DNA of 64,000 bases from Magnolia sinica (taxonomy: Eukaryota > Streptophyta > Magnoliopsida > Magnoliales > Magnoliaceae), in contig NC_080586.1 in the NCBI RefSeq assembly GCF_029962835.1, positions 64,550,001 through 64,614,000 on the forward strand, given 5' to 3'. This document shows, one piece after another, positions 33,497 to 44,119 of the stretch (position 1 is the stretch's first letter; every line of letters starts with the position of its first letter). The notes beneath the pieces were generated by a model. The model made no database searches, was not told the origin of the DNA, and saw only the letters and a program-made list of their open reading frames with translations. Position numbers and translations under genes: made by a program.

Positions 33497-35940
33497 TTTT
33501 TTTTTTTTTGGAAAAGTGACGAGGTATTATAAAACGAGGGAAGGATTACAAAATAGGGAAATGACCCGCTGAGATAGCGGGCCAAACCAGCTAACAAAAT
33601 GAAAATGAAAGCAAATTACAGCTGTTGCTATGCAGCACGTGGGAGGCCTATTCCACAATAAGAAAGTGGACTCTTTTGATAAGATGACCAACATCGTGAG
33701 ATTCCCCTTTGAAGCATCTCCCATTACACTCTTCCCAGACTGCCCACCAAACAGCCGCTAGAGCCATTCTCCAAACTATATTTTTCTGCTTACCAAAGTC
33801 TGCTCCATGCCAGGCTATAAGCAAACTACCAGAAGAGAGAGGGAGAACCCAAGAGATGTTGAACCAAGAGAAAACCACGGACCAGATCTGATGGATGAAC
33901 GGGCGGTGGATGAAAAGATGGTTCACTGATTCAGCCTCTGCCATGCAACAGAGGTAGATGTTAGGGATGCACATACCTCTTTTCCTTAAATTGTCTTCTG
34001 TCAACACCTTCCTGATGCTAACCAGCCAATTGAACACCACGAACTTTTGGGGGATTCTGTATTTCCATAGATGTTCCGACTTAGGATCTGCCGAGCCCAA
34101 GGAATTGATGTATATTCGATTGTCTAGAGATCGGACCGAGAAGATGCCTTTTTTGTCGTGAAGCCAAATAGGACTATTGGGAGCCTGCTGATCTAGGGTA
34201 CTATTGTTGAGAAGAGACAACAGACCCGCGAGCTCATTGATTTCATAATCATGAAGATTTCTGCGACAAGGAATATTCCACACATTCTTAGATCCGGAAA
34301 CCGATAAATTGTTTGCCACCATTATAAGCCCGATTTGGAGCCAGACAATAGATGAACGGAAACACTTCTTTAAGAGGGGACTCGCCAATCCATGTGTCAT
34401 TCTAAAAGGAGATATTCTTACCATTGCCAACCAAGAAGCGAGTTTCATTAAGGACAACCTGTTTCATTTCTAGCACTCCCTTCCATAATGTTGAGGCTCT
34501 GTAAGCTGCTGAATCTTTAGTCCACCACCCTCCAACTGAATGGCCATATTTACATTTAACCAAGGAATTCCACAGGGAGCCAGATTTAGACCTGTGTCTC
34601 CAGGTCCATTTACCGAGAAGAGCCCGGTTCATCAACTTCAGATTTCTAACACCAGCACCACCATCACGAGTATGTAAGCACATTGTTTTCCAATCGACCA
34701 GATGGAAGTTCTTCTTATCGCCCTCACCGTACCAAAGAAAGTCTCGTCTTAAGCTTTCGAGCTTGTCCAGGATGGATTTCAGACATTTGAATAACGACAT
34801 ATGGTATAGAGGCAAGCTGGATAGGACCGCTTTGATCATGGTAAGACGACCCCCTATAGATAGATACTTGCATTTCCAAGAGGCTAGATGCTTCTCGAAT
34901 CAATCTATGACTTTATCCCACAGGAATTTTGGAGGTTTACCCACAGAGAGCGGAAGGCCAACAAACGTAGTGGGAAGGGATTCCATTGAGCAGTTGAAGA
35001 TGGCAGCGTACTCGGCGATCTCCTCCTCATCCATATTTACACCAAAAATAGTGGACTTAGCCAGATTGACTCTGAGACCCGACATCGCCTTGAAACAACA
35101 AATAATGGTAAGGAGATTGCTTGCCTTATCGAGATTGGCTTCACAGAAGAGAAGGGTATCATTTGCGTACTGTATATGGGAAATGAGAGGCATGCCACTG
35201 ATATGACAGCCACCGATAATACTGCATTCTAAACCTTTTTGCAGCATCTTGGAAAAGGCTTCTCCCACTATTAAGAAGAGAAACGGGGACAGAGGGTCTC
35301 CCTGACGGCGACCCCTAGAACTAGCGAAAAAGCCTTTGGGGGAGCCGTTGAGGAGAACCGAGAAGAACGTTGTCCCCACGCATTCTTTGATCTAGCCGCA
35401 CCATTTAGCGCCGAAGCCCATCTTCTGTAACATATACTGAAGGAATTCCCAGTCTACGTGATCATAGGCCTTCTCAATATTTAGTTTGCATAGGATGCTC
35501 TTTGACTTGGCTTTGTGATGGAGTCAAGGCATTCAAAAGCAATCAGGGCGTTGTCGATGATCGGTCTGCCTGGAATAAAGGCGCTTTGATTGTCTGAGAT
35601 AATCTTCCCCACCACCCCTCTCAAACGAGAAGCAAGGATTTTTGCTAGAATTTTATAAGGCCCTCCTAACAAACTGATCGGTCTGAAATCCTTCAAGGCC
35701 ACTGCTCCCGGGATTTTTGGAATCAAACGATAAAGGATACTCCTAGCTCCTTAGACAGACAACTTCTATCATGAAATTCAGAGATAAACGCCATAATGTC
35801 ACCCTGTAGCTCTACCCAGAATGAAAGGAAGAAGGATATCGGGAACCCATCTGGGCCTGGGGCTTTATCGCCTGATAAGGAGCTGATCGGCTCCTTAACT
35901 TCAGCAACTGAGATCTGAGCTTCGTAATAAATTAATTGCA
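33497..35940 (-). pseudogene. L1-type LINE, 5'-truncated ORF2, antisense within STELLO intron 1
   Basis: Read on the minus strand, domains appear in order. The RT start is near 35800-35900 (DKAPGPDGFPISFF). Then come KDFRPISLLGG (35694-35660) and SDNQSAFIPGRPIIDNA (about 35610-35550). A block GRRQGDPLSPFLFL lies near 35310-35270, the active-site block QYANDTLLFC near 35170-35140, then the thumb and the zf-RVT tail (34457-33648) ending WRMALAAVWWAVWEECNGRC. A poly(A) tail follows (T-run 33497-33509 on the plus strand). Breaks: frameshifts near 35730, 35480 and 34900-34840, and a stop before the RT box. The catalytic YADD-type box has its first Asp replaced by Asn (codon AAT). The 5' end with endonuclease and ORF1 is missing. 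Not functional. Confidence 0.88.
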
Positions 35941-36086
35941 GGTAATGTATTTTTCTTCTGCATGTCAGCTATTTGCAGAAGAGAAGTTCTCAAGTCTAAC
36001 CAGTTGGACCACCAGTTACGGTTCACCCAGCGGATAACTTCCAGCCTATTAAGTGAACACAACATCCAACCCTTCCAATATGTGCG

Positions 36087-36254
36087 TCCCACTATGAGGA
36101 TCACGTAATACAAAAATCAGCCCCACTTACTCATCAGGTGGGCCACACAACAGAAGACAATTTCTAGCCATTGATAAATTGTAATATACAAGTCTGGTAT
36201 GCTCAATGAGTGGATGTGGCTGATTTTTGCACAAGGGAATCCTCATGGTGAGGC
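36087..36254. mobile_element. Small inverted-repeat (hairpin) element
   Basis: The left end GTCCCACTATGAGGATCACG, then TACAAAAATCAGCCCCACT, pairs with the inverted right end AGTGGATGTGGCTGATTTTT, then GCACAAGGGAATCCTCATGG. Arms are about 45 bp and the total about 168 bp. Non-coding MITE-like element in the 3' part of STELLO intron 1. Confidence 0.55.
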
Positions 36255-37232
36255 CAACCTATTTGACGGATTGGATGTCATGTGCACATGAAAGCTTGAG
36301 TGTTATCCGCTGAGTGGACTCTAACTTGTGTCCAACCGGTTGGACTTGAGAGCTTCTCGTTGCAGAATCAATTGCTAATTGTTGGTGGTTATGGTAAGTA
36401 TCCACATGCAATTCTAATAGAATGAGTGAAATGTGTTTGAACAAAAAGAAAAGGAACTGTAGATAAACCAATCTCATGATGAATGTGGCAGGGGCCTTGT
36501 TTATGAGTTAATACTCCCAACCATAAACTGGTGGATGTCTGTCAGATCTGAACCTAATCTCCATAATTAGTTGTGTGCCCTATGTTGATCTGAGGATGTG
36601 TCATGTTGCCATTCTAAGAGACTGCCAAGTGGGAATTCTATTAACCTTCTCTTTTCTATCTGGTTGTGGAAATTCTATGGAAATGGATGTGAAGGCTCTT
36701 AGGAAAAGCTTTGATGCTTCTTCAAAAAGAATTTTGGTGGCTTTGATCATGGAAGGAGGTTCAAAAGGCATGATCTCTTGATCCTCAATGATTTATTTCC
36801 ATGCTCATTTGCCTGTCATGAAATTTGTGATATTACCTTTATACATTTCATTTGCACATGTGGAAAGGCAAGTGAATAACATGTTCTTTTGTTCGGCCAA
36901 AAAGGGCTTGAACCTTCGTTGTACTTGTAACTTGTTCTCTATTCCTTCAATGTCTCTCATTTCCTTCTAGTAATGAAATTTTATCACTCCTTGGAAAGAG
37001 TAAAAAGAAAGAGCAAAAAGATATTCCTTGAAAATAGGGAAAGGAAAGGGTGTATGTACTGGTTTTGTATTTTTGAAACGACATATTCCCCATGCTTTGG
37101 GAACTGGTTTTACAATAGAAATCACTGGAAGAAGGCAAAATCCTACAGAAGTCAATTTCTTGAGCAAAACTGTCAATTGCCTTCTATCACAGTCTTGTCC
37201 TCTCTCACACATATCAATCTCTGATTGTACAG

Positions 37233-37359
37233 ATACCTGCCAAAGATATTCGACCAGTATACAGGTGCAGAAGGCTTTCTATTCCTGCAGGATGACACGG
37301 TTCTGAACTACTGGAATCTGCTGCAAGCGGAGAAGACTAAGCTGTGGATTACCCACAAG
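37233..37359 (+). CDS. STL: STELLO-type protein, exon 2
   Basis: Residues 568 (last base) to 610. Opens with A|TAC CTG after the acceptor TTGTACAG and ends ACCCACAAG|GTTAGT. Encodes YLPKIFDQYTGAEGFLFLQD and DTVLNYWNLLQ. The QDD triplet at residues 587-589 lies in the glycosyltransferase-like part and resembles a DxD-type nucleotide-sugar/metal site, though catalysis by STELLOs should not be assumed from this alone. The exon joins exon 1 and exon 3 in frame. Confidence 0.93.
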
Positions 37360-37449
37360 GTTAGTCTCCTAAAATGGCCCCACTCGTTGCTCATTGCTCA
37401 TTGCTCATTCCTCCTCTTCTACTGATACAATCCTTGTATTTTTTTCAAG

Positions 37450-37926
37450 GTCCCTGAATCTTGGATGACGGTTTCTATTGAAGCCAAGAACAAGACATGG
37501 TTTTCAAGCCAGGCAGAACTGCTAAAAAGAGTAGTGTCCAATCTGCCAGCTCATTTTCAGGTCAGTTACAAAGAGAGCATGGATGAGGATAAGCAGAGGA
37601 TAATCCTCTGCAATTCCGAAATATTCTACGTTCCACGACGCTTTGTTGGCGACTTTGTAGATCTTGTGGGCCTTGTTGGTGATTTGGACATCCATCATAA
37701 GATTGCTGTGCCCATGTTCTTTATGGCGATGGATTCGCCAAGTAATTTTGATGATGTTTTCCAGACGATGGTTCATCGGGATCAACCACCGTCTAATGCT
37801 TCTTTGAACATCTATTCTTCCCAAGCATCAGCTGTACATCCGTGGAATGTGTCGAGCGAGTCCGATTTTGTAAAGCTGATAAGAATCATGGCGACCGGAG
37901 ACCCTCTTCTAATGGAGATGGTATAA
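37450..37926 (+). CDS. STL: STELLO-type protein, exon 3 and stop
   Basis: Residues 611-768 and the TAA stop at 37924-37926. The acceptor is TTTTTTTCAAG, phase 0. It opens VPESWMTVSIEAKNKTWFSS and ends LIRIMATGDPLLMEMV, a family-typical C-terminus. The intron before it (37360-37449) is only 90 bp, in contrast to intron 1. No frameshift or stop inside. Antisense frames on this exon are shadows. Confidence 0.93.
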   Translation, partial: VPESWMTVSIEAKNKTWFSSQAELLKRVVSNLPAHFQVSYKESMDEDKQRIILCNSEIFYVPRRFVGDFVDLVGLVGDLDIHHKIAVPMFFMAMDSPSNFDDVFQTMVHRDQPPSNASLNIYSSQASAVHPWNVSSESDFVKLIRIMATGDPLLMEMV

Positions 37927-38740
37927 AACATGTACCTGATTCTCTATTTTGAGGGAAGGGAGGGGAGGTTGTTTGGTGGTTGTTATTCTTTTGTAGATGT
38001 ATGCTGTATTATTATTCATTTTGCTGGATTTTGAGGGGATTTTCCACGCTGTTGTGATTATCCTTTTTTTTTTTTGTTTTTTCGTCTTCTTCTTTCGTTT
38101 GCATTGAGAAGAAAAACCTCTTCTCTAATAACCATTTTTTTTTTTTTTTTTGATGGATGAGGATGAAGGCCCCTTATTTTCACATTCACATGGTGTGTTA
38201 CTGAACTAGAAGAGGGATTCTAGAGTCTTGCTGCCAAGTGGACTGGGTTTTGCAAGCGAGACCCATTGTTTATTCATCAGGACTGCTGTTCTACTTCTTA
38301 TGGGCCCTCCCAGGTAACAGGGATGTTCCAAAATTATTCCATGTTGGAAGATGGTAGCTGTCCAATATTCAGTCATTTAGTACCACTCGAATCACTGAAC
38401 TATGAGACTTGCATGGTATGGGCGGGTGAGGACGATGTACCTTTAATTCCCTGAGCGACGGCACCGTTTAAATATCGATATTAAATAACATACGGCTAAT
38501 GGTTGATACAATAACAGTGAAGTTGTATCCCTGATATCTACTGCTGCATGTTTGGAATTTTTTTTGTTTTTTTTGCCTCCACCGATGATGATGACAAAAA
38601 GAATAGGTTTTCACATATAGCACCTTCCCTCTTCAATCAACATTTGTTAGCAAAACGTGACAGAATTAGAGTGGGGTTCGCGGGATTTGGGAAAAGGGTA
38701 ATATTGTCATTTTCGAAAAAGATTTGGCCATCTCAACTAT
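37927..38740 (+). other. STELLO 3' flank / probable 3' untranslated region
   Basis: T-rich sequence with several poly(T) runs (38066, 38136) and no perfect AATAAA within the first 400 bp; TTAAATAACA at 38482 is the nearest approximate signal. No separate gene is recognised; the short frames at 38266 and 38548 have no family resemblance. Confidence 0.4.
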
Positions 38741-38744
38741 AGCT

Positions 38745-39298
38745 AGGGTCTGCTTGGGAACCCTTTAATTCGGGACCTCCTGGACTTGGAATCTTCCCGT
38801 TGTGTTTGGCACCCGGACTCAAAATGACATCTAAATCAATAGTTATGCATGGTATATACACAGGGGTTTGCATTTAATTACTAAATCAACTTAAATATCT
38901 CTAATTAGTGTACCATGTAATGTTTGACGCAATGGTTATAATAAGCCTGTTGAAATATATACTTTGCTTGAAAATGATGACTAACTAACAAATTTTAACC
39001 TTTGATTTACATGGACAATGTTTGTACGGTGTTGACTATCCTATTAATATAATTATAGCGATGCAGTTGATACTTTGATTGTTTTGGGATATCATTAGTG
39101 GGGTGTGTGTTTGATAGATTTAATAGCCTAATGACACACATGTTACACATTCAACTCTTGGAAGAATTTAGATGTAATTCAAGATTCCACCTTGAATTTC
39201 AAACCTCCTCTTGAGGGAATTTGAAACCCCCAGTTACTGTGGTGCCAAATATATAAGGGAATTTGAAATCCACAAATCCATGGTGCCAAAAACCTCCT
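38745..39298. mobile_element. Tourist-like element, family T1 (copy 2)
   Basis: Shares the interior of 12025-12713 in the same order: GCATTTAATTACTAAATCAA, AATGGTTATAATAAGCC, GATTTACATGGACAATGTTT, GATGCAGTTGATACT, GGGATATCATTAG. The ends AGGGTCTGCTTGGGAACC and GGTGCCAAAAACCTCCTAA form a weak inverted repeat. Non-coding. Confidence 0.6.
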
Positions 39299-39431
39299 AA
39301 GTATTAACAATAGGGTGATTGGGGGATGTCATCGGTTTCTGCGCCAAAAGAGAGTGTGTTATTTGTCAGGACCTATGTAGAGGAACCCCACAAGATAAAT
39401 AAGGCCCAAAAAGACAAGGGCGCAGCTTAGG

Positions 39432-39877
39432 TGGATCCCTGACTGTGGGGCCCACCGTTATGTATGTGCCTTACATCCAAGCCGTCTATCCATTTTGACA
39501 GATCATTTTAAGGCATGATCCAAAAAATGAAGCAAATCAAAATATCATATGGACCACACCGCATGAAATAGTGGTGATTGACCATTAAAAAACTTCTTAT
39601 AGGCCAATGTTTTGGATCAAGCTGATATTTGTGTGGTCTCTCATACAGGTCTTTATGACCTTATCGATAAGTTGGTGGCAAATAAACATTCCGGTGGTCC
39701 GCAAGAAGTTTTTAATGGTGGGTATCAATCACCACTTTCCCATGATGCGGTCCACCTAAAATTTGGATCTGTTTTTTTTTTTTTTTCTTTTTTAATCATG
39801 CCCTAAAGTGACCTCTCAAAACGGATGGACGGCATGGATGAAAGGCACATACATCACGGTCGGCCCCACAGGGATCC
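39432..39877. mobile_element. GGGCCC-type element, copy 12, with long terminal inverted repeats
   Basis: The left end GGATCCCTGACTGTGGGGCC, then CACCGTTATGTATGTGCC, pairs with the inverted right end GGCACATACATCACGGTCGG, then CCCCACAGGGATCC. The interior hallmarks are complete, making this one of the clearest copies for defining the family ends. Confidence 0.7.
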
Positions 39878-41369
39878 AAAGAAGCGGCCCCCCAAAAGAC
39901 AATATGGAAAATGGGAATGATCTGAGTTTTTGTATGCGCACACGCGTGTGCAATAATGCTCATCTGCATGCCAAACATGTGTCAGCATAGCATATACATG
40001 AGATACCTAACCCATCCATAAGGTTGGTCTGACATTGTACATGTTTTCTCAAAAATAAAATCTGATCCAATCAGCATATGGGCCCAATATTAGAAACAGG
40101 TGGATGGCTTAGAAAGCTTCATACGAGTTTTTTCAGAGCCATACATCTTTTTTGCACATTGTGGCCCATCCAACCACTGGATCAACCTGATTGTTGGGCT
40201 AGGGCATCAATACAGTGGTATCGCTCTGATAGATGGATTGCATCTCACAGCTATTGCACCATATGCTGCACATTTGTGGTGTGTACATGAGCTTTACAGT
40301 TTAGCACTTTCCAATTATGGATCGTCGAACCTTGAAGAGTGGACCCCACAATGAAAATCACCTATAGTTTTCAAAATAATTTGGCATGTTTTGAAGAGTT
40401 CATTAATTTACTCTAATATAGTGAATTCTTATCATTACTTAAAAAGTTTCATCTATTGATGTAGAATTATCATTACTTGGCTCATTATTGGGCAATATAA
40501 GCTAAAAAGGTAGTAATTAATTCTTGGCATAGATGGAGAGTAACCAATCTCAATTCTCCACTCTTGGGGCCTATTTTTAATTATTCACTAAATAAAATAT
40601 ACTGTGTGTAACTTTGGTCACTATCAAGACTGTTCTTGATCATCACATCAGGGAATTGTCAATGGGTAGGATTTGGGCCAGGCCGAGCATGCCCCGACTC
40701 TTTGAGGCCTGAACTTGAAAATTTTTTGGTTGGGCTAGGGTCCAATCTAAAAATTGATAGAATCACTAATTTTCTCCTAAATGTTCGCAATTTATCCATT
40801 GATTAAGTGAGTCACATGTACACAGAAATAAACATTTTAGAGGAATGTACTCTACGGGTCTACATTTAAGGTGGATGGATTGCCTCTTCGAGAGTTATTG
40901 CTGTATATAACACATGCCCAAAATAGTACTTATTTTAGGTATCAGTACAGACAAATTACCAAACAAAATTTTCAGTACTCATAATTACTTGAATTCAACA
41001 TTTTAAGTTTTCAAACACTAAATTTATTTTCATACCTTATTTTTCAGTTTACCAAATGGCACCTGATGATTATACATATAACATGTTGAGACGGTCTGAA
41101 TTAATCAGGATGATGATGTAGATAATAAGTTATTCATTCCATACCGTTGGCAGAATTCATGGACATGTGATTGAGGAGCAAAAGGGAGAAAGTTGCAAAA
41201 GAAGATTTTGAGCAAGGCGGACTTAATGGACGGATTGGATTTTGCACTGGGTGCCTGAGGTGGGGCGTACCCTATAGTTGGCAACTATAGGGGAAGTGGA
41301 GAGACGGGTGATGTGCCTCACTGCCTCTTCCTCTCTTCACTTTTCCTTTTTAGAACTGCCTCCTCACCC

Positions 41370-41371
<2 letters not shown>
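39878..41371. other. Intergenic DNA, no gene seen
   Basis: Mixed then AT-rich. Short open frames around 40078-40354 show no domain. No RNA gene or clear element boundary found. Confidence 0.5.
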
Positions 41372-41423
<52 letters not shown>

Positions 41424-41442
41424 CTTCTTCTTCTTCTTCTTC
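41372..41442. repeat. (CT)n / (CTT)n microsatellite
   Basis: A continuous TC run from 41372 to about 41420, followed by CTTCTT repeats to 41442. The Arg/Glu-rich frame on the other strand is a by-product. Confidence 0.95.
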
Positions 41443-41816
41443 CTGAAAATTCCAAATACATGGAATCCTTAGTGACTATGCTCATGTAATCAGCGATTTT
41501 GGAAACTTCAAATCTAAAATTTTCTAATGCCCCATTTATTACCTGCACTTAATACACCAAAAATCGAATGTATTTAAGACATTTAAAAAACGGAAGGCGC
41601 ATGTTGAGAAACAACATAAGTAAGAGTAACAAGGTACACAGATCAAATATAGGTGGAAAATACTGCTCAAATGAGTTCGAGAAACTCCTAAATAGAGACG
41701 ACATTGTTTCTCGGTAGACTGCACCTTACATTTATCAACAAAACGAGATTGTTGAGAAGAGAAATTGTACATTACTTGATTTTGGACATATAAACTCTTG
41801 ATTTGGGTCTACTCTA

Positions 41817-42792
41817 TGTTGCAAAAATATTGATTTTAATAAAAATATTTTAATAATAAACTATAATATAATATAAAAAGTTGTTTTTTGAAAAACACTT
41901 TTCTACGGGTTTTTTGGAATAGTCCCACATGGAAAAGAGAAGAGAAAAACCCGTGGTTTATATGAAGGAAGTGGAGTATTATAATATTTACTTACCTAGT
42001 CCGTGGACTATGGACCTTGGAACACCCGCGCTCGGGCACGGGCTCGGGCTTAGTGCGAGGGCGTGGGCATGTGAGGCAGTGTGGCTATAAAGGCGCTAGT
42101 CACTTCGCACGGCTAGCTGTTGTCTCACAACAGTCAGCATGCAGCAGCTTGATGGTCCATGCACAACAGTCAAAAAATGGCCATAAAATGGCTAATTTTC
42201 CAACAGCTATAAATGGCTTAATGGAATTTAAGTCTCTGGACCATAACCCCCTAGCCATCCTAGCCTATAAAAGGAGGACCTGGATGGGTTTCCAATCAAT
42301 CTCAACTCACTCCAGCAAACCCATACGAACTGAGACAGCCAGCCCCTCTCCACTCAAATATTCTAGTGTTTTCCAGCAACATAACAAGGCTTAGACCTTA
42401 GCTTGAAGAACAGACCAGCGGTGTGGTCTAGAACGGTTCAACTGAACCAGTAGCTGAAGATTTGAACTGACCAGTGCAGAAGTTTTTCTCTTCTTTCTTA
42501 TTCTTTTGGAATTTTTCCTTTATATTGTAATACTGCCAGAAAGCGTGTAATTGAGTTCCATTTGGTGGGCCTTCGTGTTTGCTGAACGCAGACCCACACC
42601 AGGCTCGTCGTATCCTAGAAGCTATTTGCCTGTAACCTATCAGCATACTCAATTCACTTGAGTAGGGGCAAATAACGCTTTAAGGACAGCGTTTCAGATG
42701 TGCTTCAGCCTGTCCTGATTTCTGATTATTTTGCACTTTTCGGTTTCCATATTATACAGAAATACATTAATCTGTATAAAAAAAAACCAACA
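41817..42792. mobile_element. Solo LTR, 976 bp, perfect 5-bp target duplication
   Basis: Begins TGTTGCAAAAATATTG and ends AAAAACCAACA (TG...CA). It is flanked on both sides by CTCTA (41812-41816 and 42793-42797). It contains a promoter-like CCTATAAAAGG at about 42264 and a T-rich stretch typical of LTR polyadenylation regions. No internal retrotransposon sequence remains, so it is the product of LTR-LTR recombination. Lineage undetermined. Confidence 0.85.
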
Positions 42793-42797
42793 CTCTA

Positions 42798-43491
42798 AAC
42801 ATGTGGTGTCCGCCTCCATGAACAGCTCTTGTGTCTCACTGGCCCTACTCTAAGGGCTGACATGTATCTCCCATCCTCTTCTTCATCTAGGATAGATTAG
42901 GGAGAGACTTTATAGGTTAAACGAATAACATTGACAACAATTACTTTCTTAGTGACACAGAAAATTCTTATTTATATGATTTGAGGTTTTCTTTTTAGAA
43001 AACTTGAAAATATTTGAAATGAAATCCATGAGGCTATAAAATTAAGTTATAAATATCTCAAAACTTTAATTCTTTACTAAATTTCAATAGTTCTAATACT
43101 TTATGCATTGGCTCACTTATATGCCTTCGATGGGCATAGTAAAACCTGAATGATACTATAAATTCGATGGGTTAAGTCAGGTGAGGCTCGGACTCGATGA
43201 ATATAAGTTGGGTCGAGCCTTTAGGTAATGACCCATGGGTTGAGTTAAGGGTGGCAATAGTCATGGTCAGTCCAAGCTTAAACATTTAATAAATGAGCTA
43301 AGAATTTTAGCCCAAGGTCGACTGCATCCCCTTATCTTGTTGCTCATCAAGGCCTAGCACAACCTAACTCATTTAATCTAAATTAGTGGTAGACCAACTT
43401 GATAGGGCACAACCCAACTCATGTTTTAGGTGGGATATATGGAGCAAAAAATATGACAATCCTGACCCAATTAATGGATATATGGGTGGGT
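42798..43491. other. Intergenic DNA, no gene seen
   Basis: AT-rich, with GGGTGGCAATAG-type text near 43247 reminiscent of hAT-like element ends but without a definable partner. Confidence 0.4.
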
Positions 43492-43907
43492 GGATCCTTG
43501 AATGGGGAGCATAACGTGATGTATGTGACTTACATCCATGCTGTCCATCCGTTTTGACAGCTTATTTTAGGACATGATTCAAAAAATGAAGCAGATCGGA
43601 ATCTCAGGTGGACCCTCACGATAGGAAACAATGGTGATTGACCATTAATAACTTGTTGTGGGCCACATAAGTTTTGGATCAAGCGATTATTTGTGTGGCC
43701 CCTTCATCCAGATCTTTTGACCTTATCAACATGTTGGATGGAAAATAAACATTCCGGTAGTCCCCAAGATGTTTTTAATGGTAAGTATTCAATCACCACT
43801 GTTTGTGTGTGGTGTGGTCCACATAAGACTTGGATCTGCCTCATTTTTGGTATCATGCCATAAAATTAGCTTTCGAAATAGATGGAAGGAATGGATATAA
43901 GGCACAT
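43492..43907. mobile_element. GGGCCC-type element, copy 13, left part (split by copia)
   Basis: Starts GGATCCTTGAATGGGGAGCA and runs through TTGGATCAAGCGATTATTTG and GTGTGGTCCACATAAGACTT to GGATATAAGGCACAT, where the copia LTR begins. The missing end is at 61382-61414 (GATCCCCACCATCAGGGATTC). Confidence 0.65.
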
Positions 43908-44119
43908 TGTCAGATCATGGTTTTTATGAATAATATGAATTATGAATTGAATTATCTTCTCCCAATCGGGTGCTATATATAGATATAATTATATCTTATA
44001 AAAGAAAAAAAAATCAAATTTTAAAGGAAACTAAATATTCTTATATTTACAAGGACTAATTATAGAATCAATCACACCTCATAGAATTAATCACACCTCA
44101 TATACAACTCATGCAGACA
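43908..44119 (-). repeat. Ty1/copia element, 3' LTR (212 bp)
   Basis: TGTCAGATCATGG...CTCATGCAGACA, with TGTC/GACA inverted ends. Nearly the same sequence occurs at 61171-61381, including CTTCTCCCAATCGGGTGCTA and TTCTTATATTTACAAGGA. Because the element reads on the minus strand, this is its 3' LTR. A polypurine tract lies just inside (TTGAGGGGGAG on the minus strand, 44120-44130). Confidence 0.9.

Larger units (their letters stand above)
26287..37232 (+). other. STELLO intron 1 (about 10.9 kb)
   Basis: Bounded by GTAAGT at 26287 and TTGTACAG at 37225-37232. The reading frame is exactly restored across it (...QAYK|YLPKIF...). It is swollen by transposable elements: L1-type LINE remnants, an RTE LINE tail, a hAT-like MITE and a small hairpin element, each listed separately. 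Stretches not listed (26287-27215, 28700-29050, 29110-30700, 31390-32550, 32980-33490, 36260-37232) show no gene to me. Low-complexity or TE-derived text such as CCCACTTCTAGCCATCCC near 29580 hints at further old hAT-like ends. Confidence 0.9.

Noticed and set aside
40078-40354. Two overlapping plus-strand frames as a small gene
   Set aside because: No conserved motif, no leader or splice context; ordinary intergenic sequence.
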